This document shows, one piece after another, positions 56,532 through 64,000 of a stretch of 64,000 nt of DNA (the stretch's first letter is position 1; every line of letters begins with the position of its first letter). Both the position numbers and the translations under genes were made by a program. The DNA is from Sporothrix humicola (lineage: Eukaryota > Ascomycota > Sordariomycetes > Ophiostomatales > Ophiostomataceae): NCBI GenBank assembly GCA_021396245.1, contig WNYE01000076.1, positions 62,001-126,000 on the forward strand. The letters run 5' to 3'. Below the pieces are notes generated by a model. That model was not told the origin of the DNA and ran no database searches. It worked only from the letters and a program-made list of their open reading frames with translations.

Positions 56532-57308
56532 TTAACACGCAATTCCGCCATCGACCGAGAACGTAGCTCCGTTCGTGTACGCCGCATCGTCGCTCAGTGA
56601 AAAGGCAATCGTGCGCGCCATGTCCTCGGCCGTGCCCAGGCGGCGCAGCGGCACGTTCTTGTAGGTCTCCGTGACAGGGCGCTCCTCGGTGCCCGCACCG
56701 GCCTTGAGCTGTGTCAGCATGGGCGTGTCGACGGGGCCGGGTGCCAGGGCGTTGACCCGGATGCCGCGCTCGCCGACCTCTTTGGCCGCACTTCGGGATA
56801 GACCAACAACGCCGTGCTTGCTCGTCGAGTAGGCGGCGATGCCGGGGCGGCCCATGACGCCGGCCAAGCTGGCCACATTCAGAATGGCAGCACCGGCCTT
56901 CATGACGCGCAGCTGGGCACGCAGACAATAAAAGAGGCCGGTCAGGTTGATGCCCATGATGGCGTCCCAGTGTTCGTTGGTAATATCAACAATGTTGGTA
57001 AAGACTTCACCGCCGGGCGCGCCGACGATGCCGGCAACGTTAGCGGCGCCGTCGAGGCGGCCGTAGTGGTCGACGACGTTCTTGATCCAGGCGTCGACGT
57101 CGTTGGATTTTGTGACGTTCAAGACCTGGCTGATGACCGCTGTAAAGCCCTTATCTTTGAGAGTCTCTACCGTGGCGGCGAGACCGGCCTCGTTAATGTC
57201 GCAGAGCGCGAGAGAGGCGCCGCGGGAGGCACACTCGAGCGCTGTGGCTCGGCCAATGCCGGAGCCGGCGCCAGTAATGGCAATGACCTTGTTCTGGAGG
57301 GAGGACAT
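56532..57308 (-). CDS. Short-chain dehydrogenase/reductase, FabG-like
   Basis: NAD(P)-dependent alcohol or keto-group oxidoreductase, 258 aa, intronless. TGAGSGIG cofactor motif at 12-19; a CDINEAG stretch after strand 2 suggests NAD(H) preference. Catalytic Ser147, Tyr160 and Lys164 (YSTSK). It ends with the standard NGATFSVDGGIAC. The gene converges on the MFS transporter with only about 100 bp between stops, and diverges from the L-gulonate-dehydrogenase-like gene. Substrate cannot be read from the sequence; context suggests a sugar or polyol derivative. Confidence 0.88.
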   Translation of the reverse strand: MSSLQNKVIAITGAGSGIGRATALECASRGASLALCDINEAGLAATVETLKDKGFTAVISQVLNVTKSNDVDAWIKNVVDHYGRLDGAANVAGIVGAPGGEVFTNIVDITNEHWDAIMGINLTGLFYCLRAQLRVMKAGAAILNVASLAGVMGRPGIAAYSTSKHGVVGLSRSAAKEVGERGIRVNALAPGPVDTPMLTQLKAGAGTEERPVTETYKNVPLRRLGTAEDMARTIAFSLSDDAAYTNGATFSVDGGIAC

Positions 57309-58019
57309 GACGATGTAAAGGCGTAGCTGGAAGATGGATTCCGTGTAAATGGAAATCGAACAGATGGGCTGAAATGATATTTTGATTAAGAATTATTGTC
57401 GAGTCAAGTCACATCACGTCAACAGAAGGATTACGGGTAAGCTATCTCCAAATATGTCCCAGGCAAGATAGGTGCAGATAGGAGCCCGATAGGAACGAGC
57501 TCCGTGTCCGGCGGCGGGGAAGGCACTTGTGTGCCATGCTGCCATGCAGTGTGACGACTTGAGCAGACTTTGGTGTAAGCTTGGGGTTGGAGCTTGCCGT
57601 TGCTAGCCTTTAGGAGAGAGTTTGATTTGTGGGGCTTTCGAGGAGACCAAAAAGCCGCCAAAGTCCGCCAACAACTCAAAAACGAGACCAAACTCCGCAA
57701 TTCAAGAAAGCTCGGGTTTTGGGCCGATCCCCGCACTTGAGAAGCCGACTCGTGTGTTGAGCTAGCAATGAGTTAAACTAACGTCATTAAACCATCTCTC
57801 AAGCTTTCGACAACATCCCCGCACGACTACAAAACAGTCAAGAAACCGCAAGGGCAACGTTATCCAGGGAACGAACAAGATACGACAACGGCACAACATT
57901 AAACAGCTTTCACACCAACAGACAGACCCCGTACTTTCCCCGGATTTCTGTCAGCCTTCCCCGCTCGACCCCGCTCGGTAGTCGTCACACTCTGAACTTC
58001 TCACAGTACACACACTACC
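57309..58019. promoter_or_regulatory. Divergent promoter (SDR / 3-hydroxyacyl-CoA-dehydrogenase-like)
   Basis: Spacer between head-to-head metabolic genes. One CTCCGTG core occurs at about 57498, as in the sugar cluster, but a single copy can be chance. Confidence 0.4.
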
Positions 58020-58973
58020 ATGACTACTACTCCCAAAGTCGCCCTGATTGGCCTGGGATCCATCGGCATCTCGTTTGCCGCTCTGCACATCCAGTACACG
58101 GATGCCCGGCTGGCCGTCTACGATCCGCGGCCAGACTTGCAGGCGCATCTCGAGTCGATCCTCCCTTTGTATCTGGGGGGCACCGTCAAGGAGAGTGTAG
58201 CCGACTTGTTGTCGAGTGGCCGTCTTCGGATCGCATCGTCGGTCGAAGATTCCTGTGCTGGAGCACACATTGTCCAGGAGCAGGGCCCCGAGAATCTGGA
58301 GTTCAAGCAAAAGACGCTGATCGCCATTGAGGCTTCTGCGCCGCCGGATGCTCATCTCTGGAGCTCGACGTCAGGCATTCCGGCGTCCAAGCAGGCCGCC
58401 AACATGAAGGACAGGACGCGGCTGCTGGTCGTGCACCCGTTCAACCCGCCACATATTCTGCCGCTGATTGAGATCAGTCCTGGACCAGAGACTGACCCAA
58501 GCAGAGTGGCGTTTGCAAAGGAATTCTTTGAGAAGCTCGGGTCGGGGCATCGTCCCGTCGTTGTCCGCAAAGAAGTGCCCGGTTTTGTAGGCAACCGACT
58601 GGCCTTTGCCCTACTGAGAGAAGCAGTCAGTCTTGTCAATGAGGGCGTTGTCGACGATGTGAGCGACATTGATGCCGTCATAGAAGCCAGTCTGGGTCCA
58701 CGCTGGACTGTTCAGGGGCCCTTCAAGTCGTATGCCATGGGAGGAGGAACTGGTGGACTGGGTGCTTTCCTCAAGAATCTGTCAGGGTCAATCCAGACAA
58801 TTTGGGATGACCAGTCACGACAGCCGCCGAATATTCTCGATAAAGATGGGAAGCCAGCAGAATGGGTTGACACACTTGTGGCCAAGACGGATGCTGTTTA
58901 CGGACTGCCCACGCCGGCCGTCATTGAAGATCGCGACAACAAATTGAGACGAGTCTTGGATGGAAGGAAGTAG
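58020..58973 (+). CDS. 3-hydroxyacyl-CoA dehydrogenase family, L-gulonate 3-dehydrogenase (lambda-crystallin)-like
   Basis: NAD-dependent dehydrogenase, 317 aa, no intron. Rossmann motif GLGSIG (residues 11-16). SSTSGIPAS (115-123) and the HPFNPPH segment with His139 and Glu151 supply the catalytic dyad of this superfamily. The C-terminal helical domain starts at VPGFVGNRLAFALLREAVSLV. Length and the HPFNPPH-LPLIE spacing fit lambda-crystallin/L-gulonate dehydrogenases better than fatty-acid enzymes, and the neighbouring sugar transporter agrees. It differs clearly from the other family member at 16387, which has HSYWPP. Oxidation of a sugar acid or short hydroxy acid is the best guess. Confidence 0.85.
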   Translation: MTTTPKVALIGLGSIGISFAALHIQYTDARLAVYDPRPDLQAHLESILPLYLGGTVKESVADLLSSGRLRIASSVEDSCAGAHIVQEQGPENLEFKQKTLIAIEASAPPDAHLWSSTSGIPASKQAANMKDRTRLLVVHPFNPPHILPLIEISPGPETDPSRVAFAKEFFEKLGSGHRPVVVRKEVPGFVGNRLAFALLREAVSLVNEGVVDDVSDIDAVIEASLGPRWTVQGPFKSYAMGGGTGGLGAFLKNLSGSIQTIWDDQSRQPPNILDKDGKPAEWVDTLVAKTDAVYGLPTPAVIEDRDNKLRRVLDGRK

Positions 58974-59031
58974 ACACAGATGACAGGAACAATTGAATTT
59001 AATTTCGTACTATCATGGTGTCGTCAACCAG

Positions 59032-59538
59032 CTACGCGGACGCCTTGTTCCCAACCTTGTAGACGGCGTACTCTACCGCCGAGCCCTTGTCGTCCACCAC
59101 AAAGCGCCCCTCGCCCACCCACAGCGTGTCCTCGATCCACTTCATCGCCGGGTCGCTCGTCTCCATGATCGGGCCCGAGAACCAGTGGTGGTCGCCAAAC
59201 TCGGTCGTCTTGGCGTCGTCGGCCCACGACAGCACCTTGGCCGCCTTATCGTCGATCCGGAGGACGCCGGAATAATGAAGGTAGGTGCTATGTCCGGCGG
59301 CCGTGCGGGCCATCGTCCGCACATCCAGATGGGCCACGCCCGTCGAGGGATCCCGCAGAATCCAGTCGCCGCCACCAGGCAGAATGTCAGCCTCGTAGCC
59401 GTTGGGGCCCTTGAGGAAGCCCGAGATGATGGGCACGATGATGCGCTCGGGGCCCGTCCAGATGGCCTTGAGGTTGTGGCTGTTCTGCTTGCACATGTAG
59501 CCGCGCATGGTAAAGACGAGCTCAAGTGTGGGGGCCAT
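59032..59538 (-). CDS. DUF3237 family protein
   Basis: Small single-exon protein, 168 aa, of the widespread DUF3237 family; it is beta-rich and has no established reaction. Visible family traits are the start LELVFTMRGYM, a GGGDWILRDPSTGVAHLDVR block and TSDPAMKWIEDTLWVGEGRF near the end. No signal peptide. Its stop is only about 60 bp from that of the convergent dehydrogenase gene. DUF3237 genes are often found beside dehydrogenases and transporters of small acids, so it may take part in the same pathway. Confidence 0.85.
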   Translation of the reverse strand: MAPTLELVFTMRGYMCKQNSHNLKAIWTGPERIIVPIISGFLKGPNGYEADILPGGGDWILRDPSTGVAHLDVRTMARTAAGHSTYLHYSGVLRIDDKAAKVLSWADDAKTTEFGDHHWFSGPIMETSDPAMKWIEDTLWVGEGRFVVDDKGSAVEYAVYKVGNKASA

Positions 59539-60037
59539 TTTGTCGGTACTGTGGTTGTTCTTTTGAGTAAACTGTAGAGTGTGGCGTGTGTTATGGTTAA
59601 CGGTTGTGGTAATCTATTATGATGATGTTCATATCTCGTGCTATCTGATTTATTTATTTACAAACGTCAACCGTGACAACATCACGGACAATATCCCGAC
59701 TTACACATCGGACGGCGCGCCGACAAGTAGGCGAGGTCTGTTGCTGTGAGGGGAAGCTTGGAAAGAGGAGAGGAGGAGGCAACCGTCAACACGGCGAGGT
59801 GACTAGTCTGGTGGAAGTACGCCCTACTAGTGATGTTGAATAATAAAAGTCCCAAGTGCTACACATGTCTCTGACGTACACAAAAATTTCCTGTTTTGGA
59901 ATTGCCCATTTAGGGAAAGAATTAGGGGCAGCACCACGCGGGGAATATTTCTGGGTGGCTCGGGTGGGTCCTTGTTGACATGATCCAAGACTACGGAAAT
60001 GAGATTCTTGAATGAATATTTCATTAAATGCATATCT
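59539..60037. other. Spacer, no gene seen
   Basis: Promoter side of the DUF3237 gene followed by mixed sequence; no coding frame or repeat recognised. Confidence 0.4.
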
Positions 60038-60805
60038 CTACTTGCTGTTGAAATTGGGCCAGGTTAAAAAATCTTCATATTGTTTTCGCACATCCGCTGG
60101 CATCACCAAAATACGTAAATAATATGAGTTGAGAACATAAACTGAAAATTGAACCTCCAGCGGCAGCAGTTCATAGAGCATACCCCACTCGCCATCTCGC
60201 CGTCTCACAAAATGCCAGATGAGTTCATAAAGCCGTGAGGTAGACGCCGTCGGCGGTGTAGTTGTTCTTTTTGAAGGAGACCGTGCGATAGAATTGCCCG
60301 GCGGCAGTGACAGTGACCGGCATAGTTCGCCATGTCCTCCACAGATTGAGAGTAGAGAAGCATCGTGGGATTGCTGTGTTCCCCTACCAGTGGGGGCGAG
60401 GATTCTGTCGAGCATGATGGCCACGTATTCCCACGTAAGTGCCTGGTTGACTGCGTAGTCTTCGACCCAGACCGTGACAGTTGCGTTGCCGAGAGTGATT
60501 GTATCAATCAGACACGTGCTGGTGGCCGGCTGAGGAAGAGTAGTGACGCCGTAAATGGCAATCTATCCGGCTTTCTTTAAACAAACAATGCCTTCGCGGA
60601 GAGAGGTGGCAATGTCACTGATGCCCTGGGACATATCGACACTGGAGCTATTGCAGGTCCGTTCTGTCACCCGCCTGCAGTCTGCTTGAACTGAGTGCCT
60701 CTGCGTTGTGAGACAGCCTATGGGTCTATTGTGGACTCGGAGATACCAGAGGTGCTGATAGAGTGGTGCAATATGTGTTGTGCGTTGGATTCCGTTGATG
60801 GCCAT
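60038..60805 (-). pseudogene. Possible broken unknown gene
   Basis: On the minus strand one frame is open from 60805 to a TAG at 60565-60563 and again from there to 60038. Across the stop the sequence keeps coding character (GISDIATSLREGIVCLKKAG, stop, IAIYGVTTLPQPATSTCLID, then YAVNQALTWEYVAIMLDRIL). Near 60330 another frame looks better (PVTVTAAGQFYRTVSFKKNN), so a frameshift or an intron is also likely. On the opposite strand, 60700-60843 reads plausibly up to a GTAAGT donor, so strand assignment is not fully secure. No family recognised. Confidence 0.3.
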
Positions 60806-61491
60806 ATCACCATTCTTGGCGATACGATGGACGGCAAAGAATGGGTAAGTGCAAGGACAAACATTGTGAGTTTCATAGTTGATGACGCAGATTGGAAACG
60901 CGGTTTTCGGTGCTGCTATTTAGTATTCAACAATGACATGTGAATGGCATGTGGGGGCTTGTTGAAAAGATAGCGAAGAGAAGAAACCGGCGCTGGAAGG
61001 AGAGACATTTTTGTACAGGATATGAGGCTGATTCTTGGCCCTTGATTTTCAACAGACATGGTAAATGAAATGGTACCTGTTGACATAGGTAGGGACCAAC
61101 AGCACATTCCTAAGTATCCCTTGAATGGCCAACCGCCGATTGTATTATGTTGTTGTTTGGCAATCGACAAGGCTAAAGAGCTGTTTACTACGACCCAGAA
61201 ATGGGTTGGACCAACAAACGCGGCCCATGTGGCAAAGTGACGCATGGTAAATTTGCGTTTAAATTAACCGTGCGCGACCGTGACTGTTGGTAATAAGTGA
61301 CGTGTTTCCCACGGCTGGCATACGAGCACACTTGCGAATGGGGTAAATCGCTGGCAGTAATCATTTACGTTGGATATTAAACGCCAATACGTGAAATTTC
61401 AACCACGAGTATCGATCGCACACCATCAATCATAAACATAATTTCAGAATATCATACTCAAACACAAATATCATGTCCTGTTCAACGAAGC
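60806..61491. other. Spacer, no convincing gene
   Basis: Mixed sequence; short frames only. The right end is the 3' side of the HET-domain gene. Confidence 0.4.
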
Positions 61492-63462
61492 TCAACGCAA
61501 TTGGAAAGCCTGGACCAACCGCAAGTGTTTTCCAACAGCCTCGCCCTGCATGATGCCGTGTACATAACAGGGCCCCAATACGCTCCACTGGCCAGTGCCG
61601 TCGCCGGCCTTGCGTAGAACAATAGGCATCCGGCTGCCAGCTAAAACACAGACAGCGTCGCCTGGTTGGGTGATCTGCGGACCCAGGGCAACATGGCCGT
61701 CTTGATTGACAAACAGACGGCGGTTCTGGCAGGCATAGCGAATGCCCCAGACGCAGCGTGAGAAGCGGTGATTTTCAAGTACTCCTTGTAGCTCTGCATC
61801 ATCCGAGGTCCCCTCCAAAGCGTCCATGAACTGGGCAAATGTGCTAACATTGTCGTCGGGGCCGTCGACTGGCCGATGATCAAACGTGCTTCCTGCCACC
61901 AAGACCATGCCTAGGTCGGCAAATTCGAGGCTGGCCAGGGCGGTTTGCTGCCCGTTGTGGTCGACTTTGTCGTCTTCGTCGGTAAGCAAGCGCCGACAGA
62001 GAACCCGTCTCACAATTCCCAGGGTGCCTTTGATATCTTGGAACATCTCCGGCCCAAAGACGTGTCCGACGGTTTCCACGGCGTCAACCATAACGCCGTA
62101 CGTGGTCAACAGGCGGCTGTCCAGTCCCTCATCGTCGACATCTTCAGTATCTTCCACGGCAGGCACGACCATCCCCTGTGACGCATTAAAAGCTGACCGC
62201 ATGTAGTTGGGCTCCCGCTTGGGGTCGAGCTTCTTGAAAATCGCCGGCACCCACGAGGGTGTCTTTTCTGCATCCGGTAGGGAGTCGCCGTGGTCAATGT
62301 ACCGGAATAGCCACAGGTCGCCAGTCTCGCGCATGGCCAGCCGCGTGGCGTCGTGGAAGACATGTGCGTCGTTTTTGTGGTTGTCTGGTTTGAGGAGGGC
62401 TGGGGGTGCCTCGCCTCTCGACTGCCAGCGTGTCAGACCCAACAGTGCATAAACAGAATCGCGCGCGTCAGTGACGCCAAAGTTGCGAAACGACCGCAAA
62501 AGGTCGGCCAAGCAGATGCCCTGGGGGTGGTCGTGGTCGAAAAAGCCCTGCTCGCGGTTGACATACGGCGAGAGATATGACGCGTTGAGCATGCCTTCTT
62601 CTTCGTCGAGGTCGAACGGGAGCACGTGTTGCTTGTGCTGGATCCACACAGCGGCGTGAAAGAAGCGCTGCATGTCCATGGCGTAGGTGCTACCGGTGCT
62701 TCTGCTGCCATCGTCACGACAGTAGAAGCGCCCTCGTGGAGCCAGGGCCGACTCTTGCACGACCCATCTTCTACCAAACCAGTGCAGCCGGAACAGCGCC
62801 CGGATGGCCGCAAAGTCGATGTCGGGTGGCAGCGGTATCGTTGAGTATTGAAATATGTTAGTGCTGCCATATAGCACATGCCGCATCCGCGTGCCTTGGT
62901 TTGTTTCTTCCCACAGCTGGTCGTGCAGTGTCTCAAGACCAGAAAATGCCCGCTGGGTAATGGCCTCACTCCCATCATCGCCGCTCCCCAGCCAGATCAG
63001 GGTCCCCGTCGACTTGGAGTACACCTCGCCCATGATCGCCACCTGCTGTCCGCGCTCCTCCAGGTCGTCCTGGTTGATGCAGATTGCGTCGATCCAGAGG
63101 CGTCTCACGGTTGCTGTCTTATTATCTGCAGCCATATCTGCATCGACATATCTCATGTACCGCAGGGCTTCATCGGCCGCTGCCGGCACTTTGATTTCCC
63201 TTCCATCGAGAACGATCAATCCCGTTCCACGCACGGCGCTCCACGAGTACGAGATGGCCTCGTACTGTGGCACTGGTGTTTCCAGCAGAGATATGTGTTC
63301 CACGGACGCCTCGATAGGGTTCTCCTTGTCTCCCCGTCCTGGCTTGACGACCAAGATCCGGATCTCTTTCTTGGCAACAGCCAGTGGTTTGTAGGCATAC
63401 TTGTACGATCGCGCGTCTGGTGGTACCGCCGTCATTGTTGTGGTCGCCGTCGCTGTCGTCAT
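61492..63462 (-). CDS. HET (heterokaryon incompatibility) domain protein
   Basis: Member of the fungal HET family, involved in or derived from non-self recognition that triggers cell death on fusion of unlike strains. Intronless, 656 aa. The three HET-domain blocks are present: YEAISYSW (67-74), LWIDAICINQDDLEERGQQV (122-141) followed by MGEVYSKSTGTLIWLG, and WFGRRWVVQE (near residue 230). The C-terminal 400 residues are the usual variable part and contain no recognisable WD, ankyrin or NACHT unit; near 610 there is the QPGDAVCVLAGSRMPIVLRK motif often seen at the end of HET proteins. A Thr/Ala-rich start comes from a repeat-like run of codons. Its presence supports an accessory location. Confidence 0.9.
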   Translation of the reverse strand: MTTATATTTMTAVPPDARSYKYAYKPLAVAKKEIRILVVKPGRGDKENPIEASVEHISLLETPVPQYEAISYSWSAVRGTGLIVLDGREIKVPAAADEALRYMRYVDADMAADNKTATVRRLWIDAICINQDDLEERGQQVAIMGEVYSKSTGTLIWLGSGDDGSEAITQRAFSGLETLHDQLWEETNQGTRMRHVLYGSTNIFQYSTIPLPPDIDFAAIRALFRLHWFGRRWVVQESALAPRGRFYCRDDGSRSTGSTYAMDMQRFFHAAVWIQHKQHVLPFDLDEEEGMLNASYLSPYVNREQGFFDHDHPQGICLADLLRSFRNFGVTDARDSVYALLGLTRWQSRGEAPPALLKPDNHKNDAHVFHDATRLAMRETGDLWLFRYIDHGDSLPDAEKTPSWVPAIFKKLDPKREPNYMRSAFNASQGMVVPAVEDTEDVDDEGLDSRLLTTYGVMVDAVETVGHVFGPEMFQDIKGTLGIVRRVLCRRLLTDEDDKVDHNGQQTALASLEFADLGMVLVAGSTFDHRPVDGPDDNVSTFAQFMDALEGTSDDAELQGVLENHRFSRCVWGIRYACQNRRLFVNQDGHVALGPQITQPGDAVCVLAGSRMPIVLRKAGDGTGQWSVLGPCYVHGIMQGEAVGKHLRLVQAFQLR

Positions 63463-64000
63463 TGTCGTTATGGCTAATGTGTTGTCTATTTTAACTTATT
63501 TTGTCTGCTTTCTTAACGTCTTTGTGATGGTCTTTCTGCTTTTCTTTCTAGGAAAACCCGTGAATATCGCACCAAAGTTGGCCATGTCTCCATGGTGATG
63601 AGACATACTAGGTGCAGTAAAGTTAAATAAAAAGAAGAATAACAGAAGGATTGTAAAGACTGAGCATCGTGTTACGCTTTGGTGTCTATGGCCTGCACTC
63701 GGGCATCAAAAAAGCCAAAACAATTGTGAACATGGAGGGAGCCAGTTGATTTGGAAGCGACCACATCGCCATATTTGCATCAGATTGGATCATTCTCAGC
63801 AGAGCCGCAAGTATTCCAGGCCTTGCGGACAACCCTGTAGACAGCCTCACCGATAGCACAATGTCACACCCTCGAAACCATACGCAAAAACACGCACATC
63901 GTGACATCCGTATCGCCGGTTAACAGCCTAATACGACTCTGTGGCGTTTTGTTCAAGGCACTGTGGCGTGACCGTTTGTGACGAGCCTTGCAATAGGTGC
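63463..64000. other. Window end, no gene seen
   Basis: Promoter of the HET-domain gene and further mixed sequence; no coding frame with recognisable protein. Confidence 0.4.

Noticed and set aside
1..64000. Transposons, tRNA and rRNA genes
   Set aside because: No transposase, reverse transcriptase, long terminal repeats or cloverleaf with the usual box sequences was recognised by eye; a dedicated scan could still find a tRNA.

Overview
This is nuclear DNA of a filamentous ascomycete (Pezizomycotina; a Sordariomycete is my best guess, the species cannot be named). The evidence is short GT-AG introns of about 45-110 bp, GC-rich coding DNA between AT-rich spacers, Zn2Cys6 regulators, a HET-domain gene, an UNC93-like transporter and a siderophore transporter. 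No transposase, rRNA, tRNA or CRISPR array was seen. The gene content (transporters, oxidoreductases, glycosidases, HET and NLR-type sequence, broken genes) is that of an accessory region rather than a housekeeping block.

Left part (1-14 kb): a phytanoyl-CoA-dioxygenase-like gene cut by the window edge, diverging from an UNC93-like transporter; two unknown genes with acidic regions on either side of a berberine-bridge-type FAD oxidoreductase; a siderophore-iron transporter; a secreted tyrosinase. Next (14-26 kb) is a compact catabolic-looking group: a putative cyclase/hydrolase diverging from a 3-hydroxyacyl-CoA dehydrogenase, a Zn2Cys6 regulator diverging from a Baeyer-Villiger-type monooxygenase, and slightly further on an HSL-type esterase. 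A monooxygenase that makes esters next to an esterase suggests ketone breakdown, but the substrate is unknown.

Middle (23-34.4 kb): a gene-poor island bounded by two long poly-T tracts. It holds two paralogous unknown genes (the left one broken by a TAG where the right one has Trp), a multi-frame unknown gene relic, a 13-bp minisatellite running into a 98-bp assembly gap, a 14-bp tandem repeat, and a spacer element found three times.

Right-centre (34.7-51.8 kb): a sugar-porter MFS gene with an unusual small-exon region, an HNH-nuclease-domain gene, and a likely plant-polysaccharide utilisation cluster: KduD-like dehydrogenase, Zn2Cys6 activator, GH43, a GH35-like/DUF5597 glycosidase and an MFS sugar transporter. 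The GH43 and GH35-like genes share one divergent promoter. A CACGGAG/CTCCGTG motif recurs there and upstream of the transporter, consistent with co-regulation.

Right end (51.8-64 kb): relics of an NLR-type N-terminal domain and of an unknown gene, then a second small sugar-related group (MFS sugar transporter, SDR, L-gulonate-dehydrogenase-like enzyme, DUF3237 protein), another broken unknown gene and a HET-domain gene. Exon boundaries were worked out by hand from splice signals and frame; product names rest on motif and family recognition, without database searches.
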